A stretch of 64,000 bases of DNA, taken from positions 412,172 to 476,171 of the forward strand of contig NZ_JBNJQR010000003.1 in assembly GCF_050113715.1 (NCBI RefSeq). Reading direction: 5' to 3'. A program made the translations under genes and the position numbers. The notes beneath the pieces were generated by a model, which was not told the DNA's origin, ran no database searches, and was given only the letters and a program-made list of their open reading frames with translations. The stretch comes from Brevibacillus_H ginsengisoli (GTDB taxonomy: Bacteria; Bacillota; Bacilli; Brevibacillales; Brevibacillaceae). How positions within the stretch are numbered: position 1 is the stretch's first letter; every line of letters starts with the position of its first letter. Positions 43,395 through 52,765 of the stretch are shown piece after piece.

Positions 43395-44516
43395 TTAAAG
43401 CTTTGAAGTTAGGTTCATAATCTTTTCAGCTTCACGGACACCAGATTGGTACGCTCCATAGGCGCTGGCGTAATCTGTTTGGTTTGTGGCTTCACCAGCA
43501 AAAAAGAGTCGGTTCGCAACCGCTTCAGCTAAAGCATCCATGTCATCCGAAGTGGATTGAGGCGTGTGGTAGGTGTAAGCGCCATAGGCAAAAGGATCAG
43601 AATTCCATCTGGAAATTTTGGCGTGAATGGGTTGTGGAATGCTCTGTCCATATTTTGTTCTCAGTGAAGCCATCGCTTGATCAACAATCTCTTGGTCTGA
43701 CCAATTCTCCATTTGCTTCGCGGCATCTGCGGAGAAAGAACCGACTAGTACGGGTTGATTGGTAAATTTGAATAGGTTGAGATATTCATTCAATTGAGTG
43801 TTGCTTGTACCTACTTCGAGCGTTCTCGCGTCTTTTTCCCAAAATACGTTTGCAAATTGCAGATAGAACTTGTTAAGATGACCTGTCCCCAATCGATTGA
43901 TGGCGAGTTGCTTGCGATCCGGCAGGGCTGGGCGAAAGGAAACCGTACCTTTTTTCAGTACACCAAGCGGAAGGGTGATGACAGCGTATTTTGCTCGAAA
44001 TAAGCCATTGTATGTACCAATACCCACTTCCTGCTCATTATGGTAGATTTGATACGCCACATGATTCAGGCGGATGTCTAATCCTTCCCGCATATGGTTT
44101 AAGAATTGATCAAATCCAACAGTGAAATCTGCTTGATCTCTATGCGCCAATTCGTATGTACTGGCCAAAAATTTCATCGGATTGCTGTAATCCATCGTGT
44201 GAATCCAGGAAGTCCCTAAATCTACAGCCGTTCCCGTTGTTTTGTCCGTCCAGACTCGACCACCTATGCGATCGCGCGCCTCTAATACCATGACTCTAAA
44301 CCCTTGCGTATGCAACGTGTGGGCAGCGGCTAAACCAGCTACTCCTGCACCGACCACAATAACATCCATTGATTCAGCATCAGCTGGACTTAGGGAGAAA
44401 GCTTGAGCTTCATTGGAACCCAAAAAGATATCCGCTACATTTCCCCACATCACTCCTGTTACAGTAGCGTACATACTAGACTTGAGAAATGAACGTCTAC
44501 TAACCTTTCGAATCAT
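43395..44516 (-). CDS. Tat-exported flavin amine oxidase, shorter than the family
   Basis: 373 residues. Twin-arginine signal SRRSFLKSS, a hydrophobic stretch, then the FAD-binding VVGAGVAGLAAAHTL and RIGGRVWTD; C-terminal FAGEATNQTDYASAYGAYQSG closes the FAD domain. Monoamine oxidase-like proteins usually have 440-500 residues. Here the part between ELAHRDQADF and DQFLNHMREGLDIRLN, about residues 130-150, is compressed by roughly 80-100 residues, removing much of the substrate domain. The frame is intact. It may be a degraded or a specialised enzyme. The gene is divergent from the tail-collar operon and shares its upstream region. Confidence 0.85.
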   Translation of the reverse strand: MIRKVSRRSFLKSSMYATVTGVMWGNVADIFLGSNEAQAFSLSPADAESMDVIVVGAGVAGLAAAHTLHTQGFRVMVLEARDRIGGRVWTDKTTGTAVDLGTSWIHTMDYSNPMKFLASTYELAHRDQADFTVGFDQFLNHMREGLDIRLNHVAYQIYHNEQEVGIGTYNGLFRAKYAVITLPLGVLKKGTVSFRPALPDRKQLAINRLGTGHLNKFYLQFANVFWEKDARTLEVGTSNTQLNEYLNLFKFTNQPVLVGSFSADAAKQMENWSDQEIVDQAMASLRTKYGQSIPQPIHAKISRWNSDPFAYGAYTYHTPQSTSDDMDALAEAVANRLFFAGEATNQTDYASAYGAYQSGVREAEKIMNLTSKL

Positions 44517-44579
44517 GCTAAATCTCCTTTCTATAGGGTATTTCTATTTTGGCTTACTGAGTTGTTTCGTGAAGATTAA

Positions 44580-44628
44580 GTCAATTCATACAATAGTAAT
44601 TGACGCGCTGAATATGATTACCTAAAAT
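44580..44628 (+). promoter_or_regulatory. Promoter of the acetyltransferase/tail-collar operon with an overlapping dyad
   Basis: TTGACG (44600-44605), 17-nt spacer, TAAAAT (44623-44628). A perfect 7-bp inverted repeat GTCAATT/AATTGAC (44580-44604) overlaps the -35 box and lies in the divergent spacer shared with the amine oxidase gene. Confidence 0.6.
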
Positions 44629-44681
44629 AGTAAAATATAGTATATTGACAATATTCTAACATTCTTTCGTGAAAAGGAGCA

Positions 44682-45146
44682 ATGATGATCCAAACTTTTC
44701 CTGTGAAACCAGAAGACGAGCCGTTCTTGTTTAATTTGTTTGCCACAACTCGTGAGGAAGAGTTGAAAGCTTGTGGATTCGATCAGACAACCAGCGAACT
44801 GTTTTTGCGAATGCAATGGAGGGCGCAGCAGCTATCATACGGGGAGGCGTTTCCAGATGCCGATCACAGAATGATCTGGATGGACAGCGTAAAGGTTGGC
44901 AAAATCATGATTCATCGAACCGAGCAAGAAATTCGCTTGGTAGATTTGATTCTATTACCACAAGTTTGTCATCGGGGAATTGGAACACAGCTGTTGCGAG
45001 AACTTCAGCAGGAAGCAAACCAACAGAAAAAAACACTTACATTAAGTGTACTTCACACGAATCCAGCCTTGAAATTATACAAAAGGCTGGGTTTTATTGC
45101 GGTTGGCGGAGATGAAATGTATGACCAGATGATGTGGAAGGGCTAA
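44682..45146 (+). CDS. GNAT family acetyltransferase, first gene of the tail-collar operon
   Basis: 154 residues. LVDLILLPQVCHRGIGTQLL is the acetyl-CoA loop (residues about 87-106) and PALKLYKRLGFIAV is the C-terminal motif. An acetyltransferase of this kind next to tail-collar proteins is a recurrent pairing; a role in modifying them is possible but unproven. AAAGGAG precedes ATG 44682, and a second ATG follows at once. The first tail-collar gene starts 27 nt downstream. Confidence 0.88.
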   Translation: MMIQTFPVKPEDEPFLFNLFATTREEELKACGFDQTTSELFLRMQWRAQQLSYGEAFPDADHRMIWMDSVKVGKIMIHRTEQEIRLVDLILLPQVCHRGIGTQLLRELQQEANQQKKTLTLSVLHTNPALKLYKRLGFIAVGGDEMYDQMMWKG

Positions 45147-45173
45147 AAGAGAGTAAGGAGGTTGGGGAACAAC

Positions 45174-45689
45174 ATGGCAGAATCATATCTAGGTGAGATC
45201 CGCATGTTTGCAGGCAATTATGCGCCGATTGGCTGGGCACTATGCAACGGGCAGATGCTTTCGATTGCGGAGAATCCAGATTTATTTAGTTTGATTGCAA
45301 CCACTTATGGCGGAGATGGCATTGAAACCTTTGCCCTGCCTGATCTACGTGGAAGAATTCCCATTCACATGGGGAGAGGGTCTTCTGGAATCAATTATGT
45401 TATAGGGGATAAAGGAGGAGTGGAAACTGTGACACTGACGAATAGTGAGATGCCTATTCACACGCATACACCGATTGCGTCAAACGTGGCAGGGAAAGAC
45501 ACTCCAGCAGGAAATATATGGGCTACCCTTCCTTTTACAGGTTATTCGACCAATACTACCGGGCCACAACGGATGAAATCAACGGCCATTTCAGTTGAAG
45601 GAGGAAGCCAACCTCACGACAATATGATGCCGTATCTTGCGGTCAACTTCATCATTTCCCTGAATGGAATATATCCTTCCCAATCTTAA
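45174..45689 (+). CDS. Tail-collar domain protein (MdpB-like), first of three
   Basis: 171 residues from ATG 45174; AAGGAGG at 45156-45162 region precedes it. Phage tail-collar domain: YLGEIRMFAGNYAPIGWALC, then LFSLIATTYGGDG and FALPDLRGRIPIHMG. The C-terminal HDNMMPYLAVNFIISLNGIYP is shared by all three copies. Similar chromosomal proteins are annotated as microcystin-dependent protein; no phage head, tail tube or lysis genes are nearby, so it is not a prophage remnant in any simple sense. Confidence 0.9.
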   Translation: MAESYLGEIRMFAGNYAPIGWALCNGQMLSIAENPDLFSLIATTYGGDGIETFALPDLRGRIPIHMGRGSSGINYVIGDKGGVETVTLTNSEMPIHTHTPIASNVAGKDTPAGNIWATLPFTGYSTNTTGPQRMKSTAISVEGGSQPHDNMMPYLAVNFIISLNGIYPSQS

Positions 45690-45744
45690 AAAATAGCAGG
45701 AAGAACATTCAACTCTAAATTGACAGAAAAAAGAAGGTGTTCGA

Positions 45745-46242
45745 ATGGCAGAATCATTTTTAGGGGAAATCCGTCTGTTTTCAGGTAAATTTCCTCCAAA
45801 GGGCTGGGCATTATGTGATGGACAAGTGATGGCTATAATCCAAAATCAGGAGTTGTTTTCACTTTTAGGAACGACTTATGGAGGAAATGGAATGACCACC
45901 TTTGCTTTACCCGATTTGCGTGGGAGAACTCCGGTGCACGTTGGAGCTGGGGTCATATGGGGGCAGGTGGGTGGTGAAGAATCTCATACACTGACTCTAC
46001 AGGAGATTCCCTCACACACCCATCAGGTTTCCGTTTCTTCGTCGACCGCGACAGACGTATCTCCAGCAAATCATGTGTGGGCAGCGAAGGAAAATAGTTA
46101 TGGAGCTCTGAATCTTTCAACCACCATGTACGCTTCTGCTTTAACGCAAGCAGGCGGAAGTCAACGTCATAACAACATGCAGCCTTATCTGGTGCTGAAT
46201 TTTATTATCTGTGTGTCTGGAATCTATCCAAGTCGGAATTAA
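45745..46242 (+). CDS. Tail-collar domain protein, second of three
   Basis: 165 residues. FLGEIRLFSGKFPPKGWALC, LFSLLGTTYGGNG, FALPDLRGRTPVHVG and HNNMQPYLVLNFIICVSGIYP mark it as a paralogue of the flanking genes. It is in the same operon, 55 nt after the first. The middle part (residues 80-140) differs most between copies and probably forms the exposed region. Confidence 0.9.
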   Translation: MAESFLGEIRLFSGKFPPKGWALCDGQVMAIIQNQELFSLLGTTYGGNGMTTFALPDLRGRTPVHVGAGVIWGQVGGEESHTLTLQEIPSHTHQVSVSSSTATDVSPANHVWAAKENSYGALNLSTTMYASALTQAGGSQRHNNMQPYLVLNFIICVSGIYPSRN

Positions 46243-46254
46243 GGAGGTGTAATC

Positions 46255-46791
46255 ATGGACGCATTTACAGGGGAGATTAGGTTGTTTGGTGGTAACTTTC
46301 CTCCAAAGAACTGGGCTTTTTGTGACGGTCAATTAATGTCGATTGCTACCAACCCTGCGCTTTTTTCCATTCTTAGCACCACGTATGGAGGAGATGGAAA
46401 GACCAATTTCGCATTACCCAATTTAATGGGTCGAGCACCTTTGCAGCAAGGTCAGGGGCCACAGGGGTACAATCGAACACTGGGAGAAGCAGGAGGAGCT
46501 ACCGAGGTTACTTTACAGTTATCTCAGCTTCCTGCGCATACCCATCAGGTTTCGGCTCAGGATTCGGTTGGGAACACGAATAATCCCAAGGATGCGATTT
46601 GGGCGCAGCCACCTATTCAAGGAAAATTTATTAAAACCCAAGAACCGCTTTATGCAACAGCAGGGACAAGCACCATGAATCTTGGAGCTCTGAAGACAGC
46701 TGGAATGGGAATGCCGCACAATAATAGGCAACCTTACCTCGGACTAAATTTTATTATTTGTTTGAATGGCTATTACCCAACAAGGGGCTAA
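46255..46791 (+). CDS. Tail-collar domain protein, third of three
   Basis: 178 residues. FTGEIRLFGGNFPPKNWAFC, LFSILSTTYGGDG, FALPNLMGRAPLQQG and HNNRQPYLGLNFIICLNGYYP. AAGGAGGTG lies before the ATG, 12 nt after the second copy. All three lack signal peptides, so export, if any, must use another route. The large secreted protein gene follows 29 nt downstream. Confidence 0.9.
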   Translation: MDAFTGEIRLFGGNFPPKNWAFCDGQLMSIATNPALFSILSTTYGGDGKTNFALPNLMGRAPLQQGQGPQGYNRTLGEAGGATEVTLQLSQLPAHTHQVSAQDSVGNTNNPKDAIWAQPPIQGKFIKTQEPLYATAGTSTMNLGALKTAGMGMPHNNRQPYLGLNFIICLNGYYPTRG

Positions 46792-46820
46792 TGGGACATT
46801 GATTAATTGGAGGGATTAAA

Positions 46821-49800
46821 TTGAGAAGGTTTCTTCCTTTTTCCCTGCCAAGTCGATATACTCTTTCTCGTTTATTTGTTGCACTTATGTTGATTATGGT
46901 GGGATATTTCCAAACCGCAAACACTGCCTTTGCCGCAACTGTTTGGGGCAGTCCAGCTTCACTTTCAACCACGAACAGCTTGCAAGGGATCAGGTACGGC
47001 GGAGGAGAATGGCTTGCCATGGGAATTTCCAACACGATTGCCACTTCTACTGACGGAAAAAATTGGAGTGTTTACTATCCGGAGAACGGGTTTAATGATT
47101 GGTCTGATGCAGTGTTTGACGGAAGCAAATGGGTGATGGTGGGGAGTAATGGGAAGATATTTACTTCCACAGGCAACTCAGCATCTACAACTAGCGGATG
47201 GAGTCCACAAACTTCTGACGTATCCTCGAGTCTTTGGGGAATAGCATATGGTGGGAATACATATGTGGCTGTAGGTGATGGTGGAACCGTTCTTACATCT
47301 GGCAATGGTACAACCTGGAGTAAAAACATAGTATTGGGTGAAGAAGGCAACTCATTTTTGAATGTCATGTTTGCCAACAATATGTTTATAGCAGTAAGTG
47401 ACTCGAGGAAAATCTACACCTCGGGAGACGGAATGAATTGGACTCCACAATTCACATCAACAGTTCCTCTTTATGGGATTGGATACGGGAATAGCAAGTA
47501 TGTAGCGGTGGGAGCTGGGGAGGTTGCGATTTCAACGAACGGGACTTCCTGGACTTCATCCGATCTATCCGACACTTATTATTCGATCGATTACGGAAAT
47601 GGCAAATATGTTGCGGCAGGAGCTGGTGGCAAACTTCTTACTTCGACGGATGGTAGCAGTTGGAGCAACGTTGAGAATGCCAATACGTCAACCGATTTAT
47701 TCGCTGTAAGATATTCAGCAGAGCAGGGCGGTTTTGTGACAGTTGGTGGTAATAGTAATACAGCAATCATCAGATCACAGTCTATTAACAGTAATTTAAG
47801 CAACCTTACAGTAAGCGCGGGTTCCTTGTCACCTGCGTTTGCCTCGGGGACTTTGGGCTATACAGCAACTGTTGGAAGTGAGATTACGAGTGTAACGGTG
47901 ACGCCAACGGCAAAGGATAGCGATGCGAAAATTGAAGTTCGTGTGAATGGCGGTACTTACTCAACTATTGCTAGTGGTCAGGCAAGTGGCAGTCTAAGTC
48001 TTAATTATGGGACAAATACAGTGGATGTGCATGTGACGGCACAAGATGGAACGACCAACAAAACCTACACAATCACTGTGACTCGAGCTGAACCGAACGC
48101 GCCGCCAACAGATATTACGTTATCCAATAACAAAATTGCTGAAAATATGGCACTGGGTACAGTCATTGGAACATTAAACGCGGTGGACCCGACCCCAGGT
48201 GAAACCTTCACATTCTCTTTGGTAGGTGGGGATACGGGTAGCTTTACGATTGTCGGAAACGAGCTAGAATCAAACGCCGTATTTGATTACGAAACCAAAA
48301 ACAGCTACAGTGTAACGATTCTAGTAACGGACTCGGGACATGCAACTTTCAGCAAAGTATTTACGATAGAAGTCACCAATGTGAATGAAGCACCTACTGT
48401 GAGCAACAGTACCCAAAATGGCACAGAAGACAATGATGTCATCTTCAACTTAGATGACTATACGAGCAATTACCATGATAACGAGAATGATAGTCTGAAC
48501 AAGATTCAAATTGTAAGCCTGCCTGCTCACGGGACATTGAAGCTAAACAACACACCGGTAACGCTTAATCAAGAGATAATGGCGACAGACATCGATCATC
48601 TGAAGTTTACGCCAGATTCTAACTGGAACGGCAATACCAGCTTCACTTGGAAAGGTCATGATGGCAGCTTTTATTCCACCAATACGGCCACATTGACGCT
48701 TGCCATTGCGGCTGTAGATGACCTGCCGACGGTGACTAGCAGTGAAAAAACAGGTCCTGAAGATACTGATATGACGTTTGGAGCGGGTGACTTTACGTCC
48801 CATTACTCAGATGTAGATGGAGAAAGTTTAGTCCAGATTCAAGTTTTGACAGTGCCAGACAGTGGGAAGCTGACATTGGATGGTGCTACTCCATCCGAGG
48901 TAGCAGTCAATCAGGTGATTCCGGTTGCTGACTTGTCCAAGCTGCGCTTTACTCCTGCTGCGAATTGGCACGGAACCACCAGCTTTACCTGGAAGGGCTT
49001 CGATGGCCATAATTATTCCAATGAAGCGGCTACTCTCAGATTAACGATCACAGCTGTAAACGACCCGCCAACGGTGAGCAATAGCAGCAAAGACGGTAGG
49101 GAAGATGAAATCATCACATTTACGGCAGTTGACTTTACCTCTCATTACACGGATGAAGAGGGAGACCATTTAACGAAAATCAAAATGATGAGTCTGCCAA
49201 CCAATGGAACGCTGAAATTGAAAGGCCAATCGGTTTCAATCGGTGAAGAAATATTGGCAGAAGATTTGCCAAAATTAAGCTTTTCACCAGATGCAAACTG
49301 GTCAGGTACAACCTTCTTCACTTGGAAAGGTTTTGATGGCGCTGATTATTCCGCAAATGAAGCTACCCTGACACTGAAGATCGCTTCGGTGTATGATCCT
49401 CCGACAGTGAACAACAGCAGCAAGAACGGGAAAGAAGATACGGAAGCAACATTTGCAGAAACCGATTTTAGCGCTCATTTCACGGACGTGGAAGGAGGCA
49501 GCCTTAGTAAAATCCGAATCGTCAGTCTTCCTACTAACGGAACGTTGATGCTGAAGGGAACCAAGGTAGCGGTTAACAATGAAATTGATGCAATAGATCT
49601 ATCAAACCTGAGCTTTATACCAGATCAGAATTGGAATGGAACCACCAGCTTTGAATGGAAAGGCAGTGACGGTACAGAATATTCAACCGAATCCGCCACA
49701 CTTTCATTGGTGATTGAGGCCGTAAACGATCTGCCTACTGTAAAGACCAGTACGATGAACGGTACAGAAGATACCGATGTGGTGTTTACAATAAGCGATT

Positions 49801-52586
49801 TTGAGTCTAATTTCGCCGATGTTGACGGTGACAAGTTGAATAAGATTCAAATCGCCAGCCTGCCAACCAATGGAACGCTCCAATTCGAAGGTAACGCTAT
49901 AAGCAATGGACAGGAGATTCCAGCAGCAGATTTGGGTAAATTGCGTTTCCATCCAAATCAGAACTGGAGTGGCAGCACCAGTTTTAAGTGGAAGGGTCAC
50001 GATGGCACCGAATATTCAGCAGATACTGCAACCATGACGTTAACTATCTCAGGGGTTAACGATGAACCAACCATAAGCAGTATTGGCAATCAAACCATAC
50101 GTGAAGACGAACAATCCCCAGCATATCCGTTCACGATTGGAGACGAAGAGACTGCTGCAGATGAATTGGTCGTCACCGCTTCATCCAGCAATCAGACACT
50201 GGTACCCAACAGCAATCTTTCTCTGCAAGGTACCGGAGCCAACCGTTCCATTAGCATCAAGCCAGCAGCGAATCAGAATGGTGTCACGACGATTACGATT
50301 ACGGTATCAGACGGAACGAATCGCGTTAGCCAATCTTTTGTTTTGACAGTCGACCCAGTCAATGATCCGCCGCTGGCCAAGGACGGAACTTTGACCGTGA
50401 CACAAAATCAGGCTAAAAAAGGTACACTGCAAGCGACTGATGTTGACAATGATGCACTTATTTACAGCCTGGTGAGCTTACCAACCAAAGGAACTGTAAC
50501 CATTGACGCAAGTACGGGAGCTTTCACCTATACGCCTAATCCGAGTGTGACTGGCCAAGATTCGTTTACCTTTAAGGTTCATGATGGCACAGAAGATTCC
50601 AATACGGCTACTATTGCAATCACCATCTCGAGCGTTTATGTTCCACAGCCTACGAACCAGGCTCCAACCATAAGCAGTATACCGAATCAAACCATCAATG
50701 CGGATGAAAAGACACCAGTGATCCCGTTTGTCGTAAACGATCCGGACACTGATGTTAGGTCGCTCACTGTAACAGCCTCCTCCAGTAATCAAGAGCTGGT
50801 GCCGGATGCTAAGATAACTCTTGGTGGAAGCGGAGCCAATCGAACTGTACAGGTTGTGCCTGAGCCTAACAAAAACGGTTCGGCTACGATTACACTCATC
50901 GTAAGTGATGGACAATTATCCGCAAGAAGTACATTTATTGTTACTGTAGGGTCTGTCAATCATCCACCTGTTGCGAATAACGACATCTTGTTGGTTAAAG
51001 ATGACAAAACCACTAAAGGCATGCTCACGGCAAGTGATGTTGACAAAGATCCGTTGACCTATATCTTGGTCGGTAAGCCGAAGAAGGGAACCGTAACCAT
51101 TACGGATGCCAAAACAGGAGCATATACGTACAAGCCAACCAAAGGCAAGTCAGGTGATGACAGCTTTACATTTAAAGCAAATGATGGAGCGCTCGATTCC
51201 AATGTAGCGACAGTTATCGTCACTCATTCGGCCGTTAGTAACGCTGATTTGCGAGCATTGACAGTCTCTAGCGGAACACTCGATCCAGAATTTGCTGCGA
51301 ATCGAACAATTTATAACGTTCACGTTGCCGATAACATTAAAGAAATCACCATCACCGCTGTCACAATGCTCAGTAGCTCAACCGTGAAAATAAACGGAAA
51401 AGCTGTTGCGAGCGGTCAAGCCAGTGATTCGATCAAACTCAAGGCTGGGCAAAACGAGGTAAAAATCGTTGTTCGTGCTCAAGACGGAACGGAAAAATCC
51501 TATAAGGTTACCGTGGAACGAGAGTCTATTCAAATCACAGAGATTAAACTGGACCAAAGCAGCGTTACGCTGACGGAAGGAGGCAAACCAGTTATACTCA
51601 CAGCGACCGTTCAACCAGAGGAAGCCAGGGAAATTCAATTGGTATGGACCTCTAGCAAGCCATCAGTTGCCACAGTAGACGAGCAAGGTCAGGTTGTCCC
51701 TCTCACTGAAGGTACAACGGTGATAACCGTTTCTTCTCCAGATGGTAAAGTAAAAGATACGTGCAGCGTGAAGGTCCAAGCTGGAGAAAACCTCGAATTG
51801 ATTGCGGATCCATCCATGCTGGTGATGAGTCCAAATGATACAGAGTCTGTTCGTATCCGAGCTTACCTTGGCAACGAATCCAAGCGAGATATTACGAGTA
51901 AAGTGATCTGGACAAGTGAGGATCAGAAAGTAGCAACCGTATCAAAAGGCAAAGTACGCGCCAAAGCAGCCGGGACAACCAGAATTGTCGCCAAGTATAA
52001 AGGAAAAAAAGTCTCCATCCTCGTGAAAGTCTATGATCCACGGATGGTAGATGATCGGGACGTAAGCGTTTCGTTTACTCCTACCGGCGATCAAAACTCA
52101 TCCAAACTAACGGTCACTGGAAAGCTTTTGACAAAGAATAATGTGACGGTTCAAGTGGTTGTCGGAAACAAAACCTACTCGTCCAAGGTGGCAAATGATA
52201 AGAAAACCTTTAGCTTTGAACGCACCTTGGAGTGGATAGAGGATATGCCGAAAGAGCTTCAGTTGATCGTCAAGTCAAAAGCATCCAAAAAAGAGAAGCA
52301 AATCATCACCCTTCCGTTACTGTTGCTGGACACCGCTAGCATTAAGCTCGACAAAAATCCAGATGGTAGTGACCAAGATAGCTACATCATCAACGGCCAA
52401 ATCTTCAATCAGCTCTATGTGAAGAAGGTGGAAGCGGTCGGTGAAGACGGAACAAATTATCTAGGCTTAATAACAGAAGATCAGTTTGAAATACCACTGC
52501 AAAACTTTACAGGCAACAAAGTAATCGTTCGGGCGGAGTCGTACACCGGAATGACACAGGAATGGGAAGTTGAAGTGGAAAGGTAA
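46821..52586 (+). CDS. Giant secreted repeat protein with cadherin-like and Ig-like domains
   Basis: 1921 residues from TTG 46821 (GGAGGG 6 nt upstream). Signal peptide to about 38 (ANTAFAA). Residues 39-320: six propeller-like repeats around STDGxxW. 324-420: cadherin-like beta-sandwich. 427-520: cadherin-like domain (ITLSNNKIAENMALGTVIG). 526-1080: five tandem repeats of about 111 residues, each with NGTED-type starts and SFxWKGxDG. 1080-1470: Ig-like units with NQT motifs and KGTxTI. 1473-1570: second beta-sandwich. 1571-1740: two Big_2-like domains (VTLTEGGKPVILTATV). No LPxTG or S-layer anchor is visible, so it is likely released or held non-covalently. Acidic repeats suggest calcium binding. 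It is the last gene of the tail-collar operon. Confidence 0.9.
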   Translation: MRRFLPFSLPSRYTLSRLFVALMLIMVGYFQTANTAFAATVWGSPASLSTTNSLQGIRYGGGEWLAMGISNTIATSTDGKNWSVYYPENGFNDWSDAVFDGSKWVMVGSNGKIFTSTGNSASTTSGWSPQTSDVSSSLWGIAYGGNTYVAVGDGGTVLTSGNGTTWSKNIVLGEEGNSFLNVMFANNMFIAVSDSRKIYTSGDGMNWTPQFTSTVPLYGIGYGNSKYVAVGAGEVAISTNGTSWTSSDLSDTYYSIDYGNGKYVAAGAGGKLLTSTDGSSWSNVENANTSTDLFAVRYSAEQGGFVTVGGNSNTAIIRSQSINSNLSNLTVSAGSLSPAFASGTLGYTATVGSEITSVTVTPTAKDSDAKIEVRVNGGTYSTIASGQASGSLSLNYGTNTVDVHVTAQDGTTNKTYTITVTRAEPNAPPTDITLSNNKIAENMALGTVIGTLNAVDPTPGETFTFSLVGGDTGSFTIVGNELESNAVFDYETKNSYSVTILVTDSGHATFSKVFTIEVTNVNEAPTVSNSTQNGTEDNDVIFNLDDYTSNYHDNENDSLNKIQIVSLPAHGTLKLNNTPVTLNQEIMATDIDHLKFTPDSNWNGNTSFTWKGHDGSFYSTNTATLTLAIAAVDDLPTVTSSEKTGPEDTDMTFGAGDFTSHYSDVDGESLVQIQVLTVPDSGKLTLDGATPSEVAVNQVIPVADLSKLRFTPAANWHGTTSFTWKGFDGHNYSNEAATLRLTITAVNDPPTVSNSSKDGREDEIITFTAVDFTSHYTDEEGDHLTKIKMMSLPTNGTLKLKGQSVSIGEEILAEDLPKLSFSPDANWSGTTFFTWKGFDGADYSANEATLTLKIASVYDPPTVNNSSKNGKEDTEATFAETDFSAHFTDVEGGSLSKIRIVSLPTNGTLMLKGTKVAVNNEIDAIDLSNLSFIPDQNWNGTTSFEWKGSDGTEYSTESATLSLVIEAVNDLPTVKTSTMNGTEDTDVVFTISDFESNFADVDGDKLNKIQIASLPTNGTLQFEGNAISNGQEIPAADLGKLRFHPNQNWSGSTSFKWKGHDGTEYSADTATMTLTISGVNDEPTISSIGNQTIREDEQSPAYPFTIGDEETAADELVVTASSSNQTLVPNSNLSLQGTGANRSISIKPAANQNGVTTITITVSDGTNRVSQSFVLTVDPVNDPPLAKDGTLTVTQNQAKKGTLQATDVDNDALIYSLVSLPTKGTVTIDASTGAFTYTPNPSVTGQDSFTFKVHDGTEDSNTATIAITISSVYVPQPTNQAPTISSIPNQTINADEKTPVIPFVVNDPDTDVRSLTVTASSSNQELVPDAKITLGGSGANRTVQVVPEPNKNGSATITLIVSDGQLSARSTFIVTVGSVNHPPVANNDILLVKDDKTTKGMLTASDVDKDPLTYILVGKPKKGTVTITDAKTGAYTYKPTKGKSGDDSFTFKANDGALDSNVATVIVTHSAVSNADLRALTVSSGTLDPEFAANRTIYNVHVADNIKEITITAVTMLSSSTVKINGKAVASGQASDSIKLKAGQNEVKIVVRAQDGTEKSYKVTVERESIQITEIKLDQSSVTLTEGGKPVILTATVQPEEAREIQLVWTSSKPSVATVDEQGQVVPLTEGTTVITVSSPDGKVKDTCSVKVQAGENLELIADPSMLVMSPNDTESVRIRAYLGNESKRDITSKVIWTSEDQKVATVSKGKVRAKAAGTTRIVAKYKGKKVSILVKVYDPRMVDDRDVSVSFTPTGDQNSSKLTVTGKLLTKNNVTVQVVVGNKTYSSKVANDKKTFSFERTLEWIEDMPKELQLIVKSKASKKEKQIITLPLLLLDTASIKLDKNPDGSDQDSYIINGQIFNQLYVKKVEAVGEDGTNYLGLITEDQFEIPLQNFTGNKVIVRAESYTGMTQEWEVEVER

Positions 52587-52611
52587 TTAAGGAAAAGCAG
52601 TCGTTTAACAG

Positions 52612-52643
52612 GGTAGCCCTTAATAGACAGGGCTACCTTTTTA
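52612..52643 (+). terminator. Terminator after the giant repeat protein
   Basis: GGTAGCCCT/AGGGCTACC, perfect 9-bp stem, then TTTTTATT. Confidence 0.9.
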
Positions 52644-52646
52644 TTA

Positions 52647-52672
52647 CACAGGAAACCCATAAAATACCTGTG
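52647..52672. promoter_or_regulatory. Dyad upstream of the radical SAM gene
   Basis: CACAGG (52647-52652) and CCTGTG (52667-52672) form a perfect 6-bp inverted repeat with a 14-nt AT-rich spacer. It sits about 95 nt before the start codon and may be an operator. No clear promoter hexamers were found beside it. Confidence 0.3.
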
Positions 52673-52765
52673 AAATCTCTCACTGCCAAATTAATGAATT
52701 TAAGCGATGATTAGACTTGTGTTTTTTGAATACATCATGGCAATTGATAGTGGAGGTTTCATTTT

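Noticed and set aside
44682..52586. Prophage remnant as explanation for the tail-collar genes
   Set aside because: No capsid, portal, terminase, tail-tube, lysis or integrase genes; the genes are followed by a secreted repeat protein and the base composition is like the chromosome.
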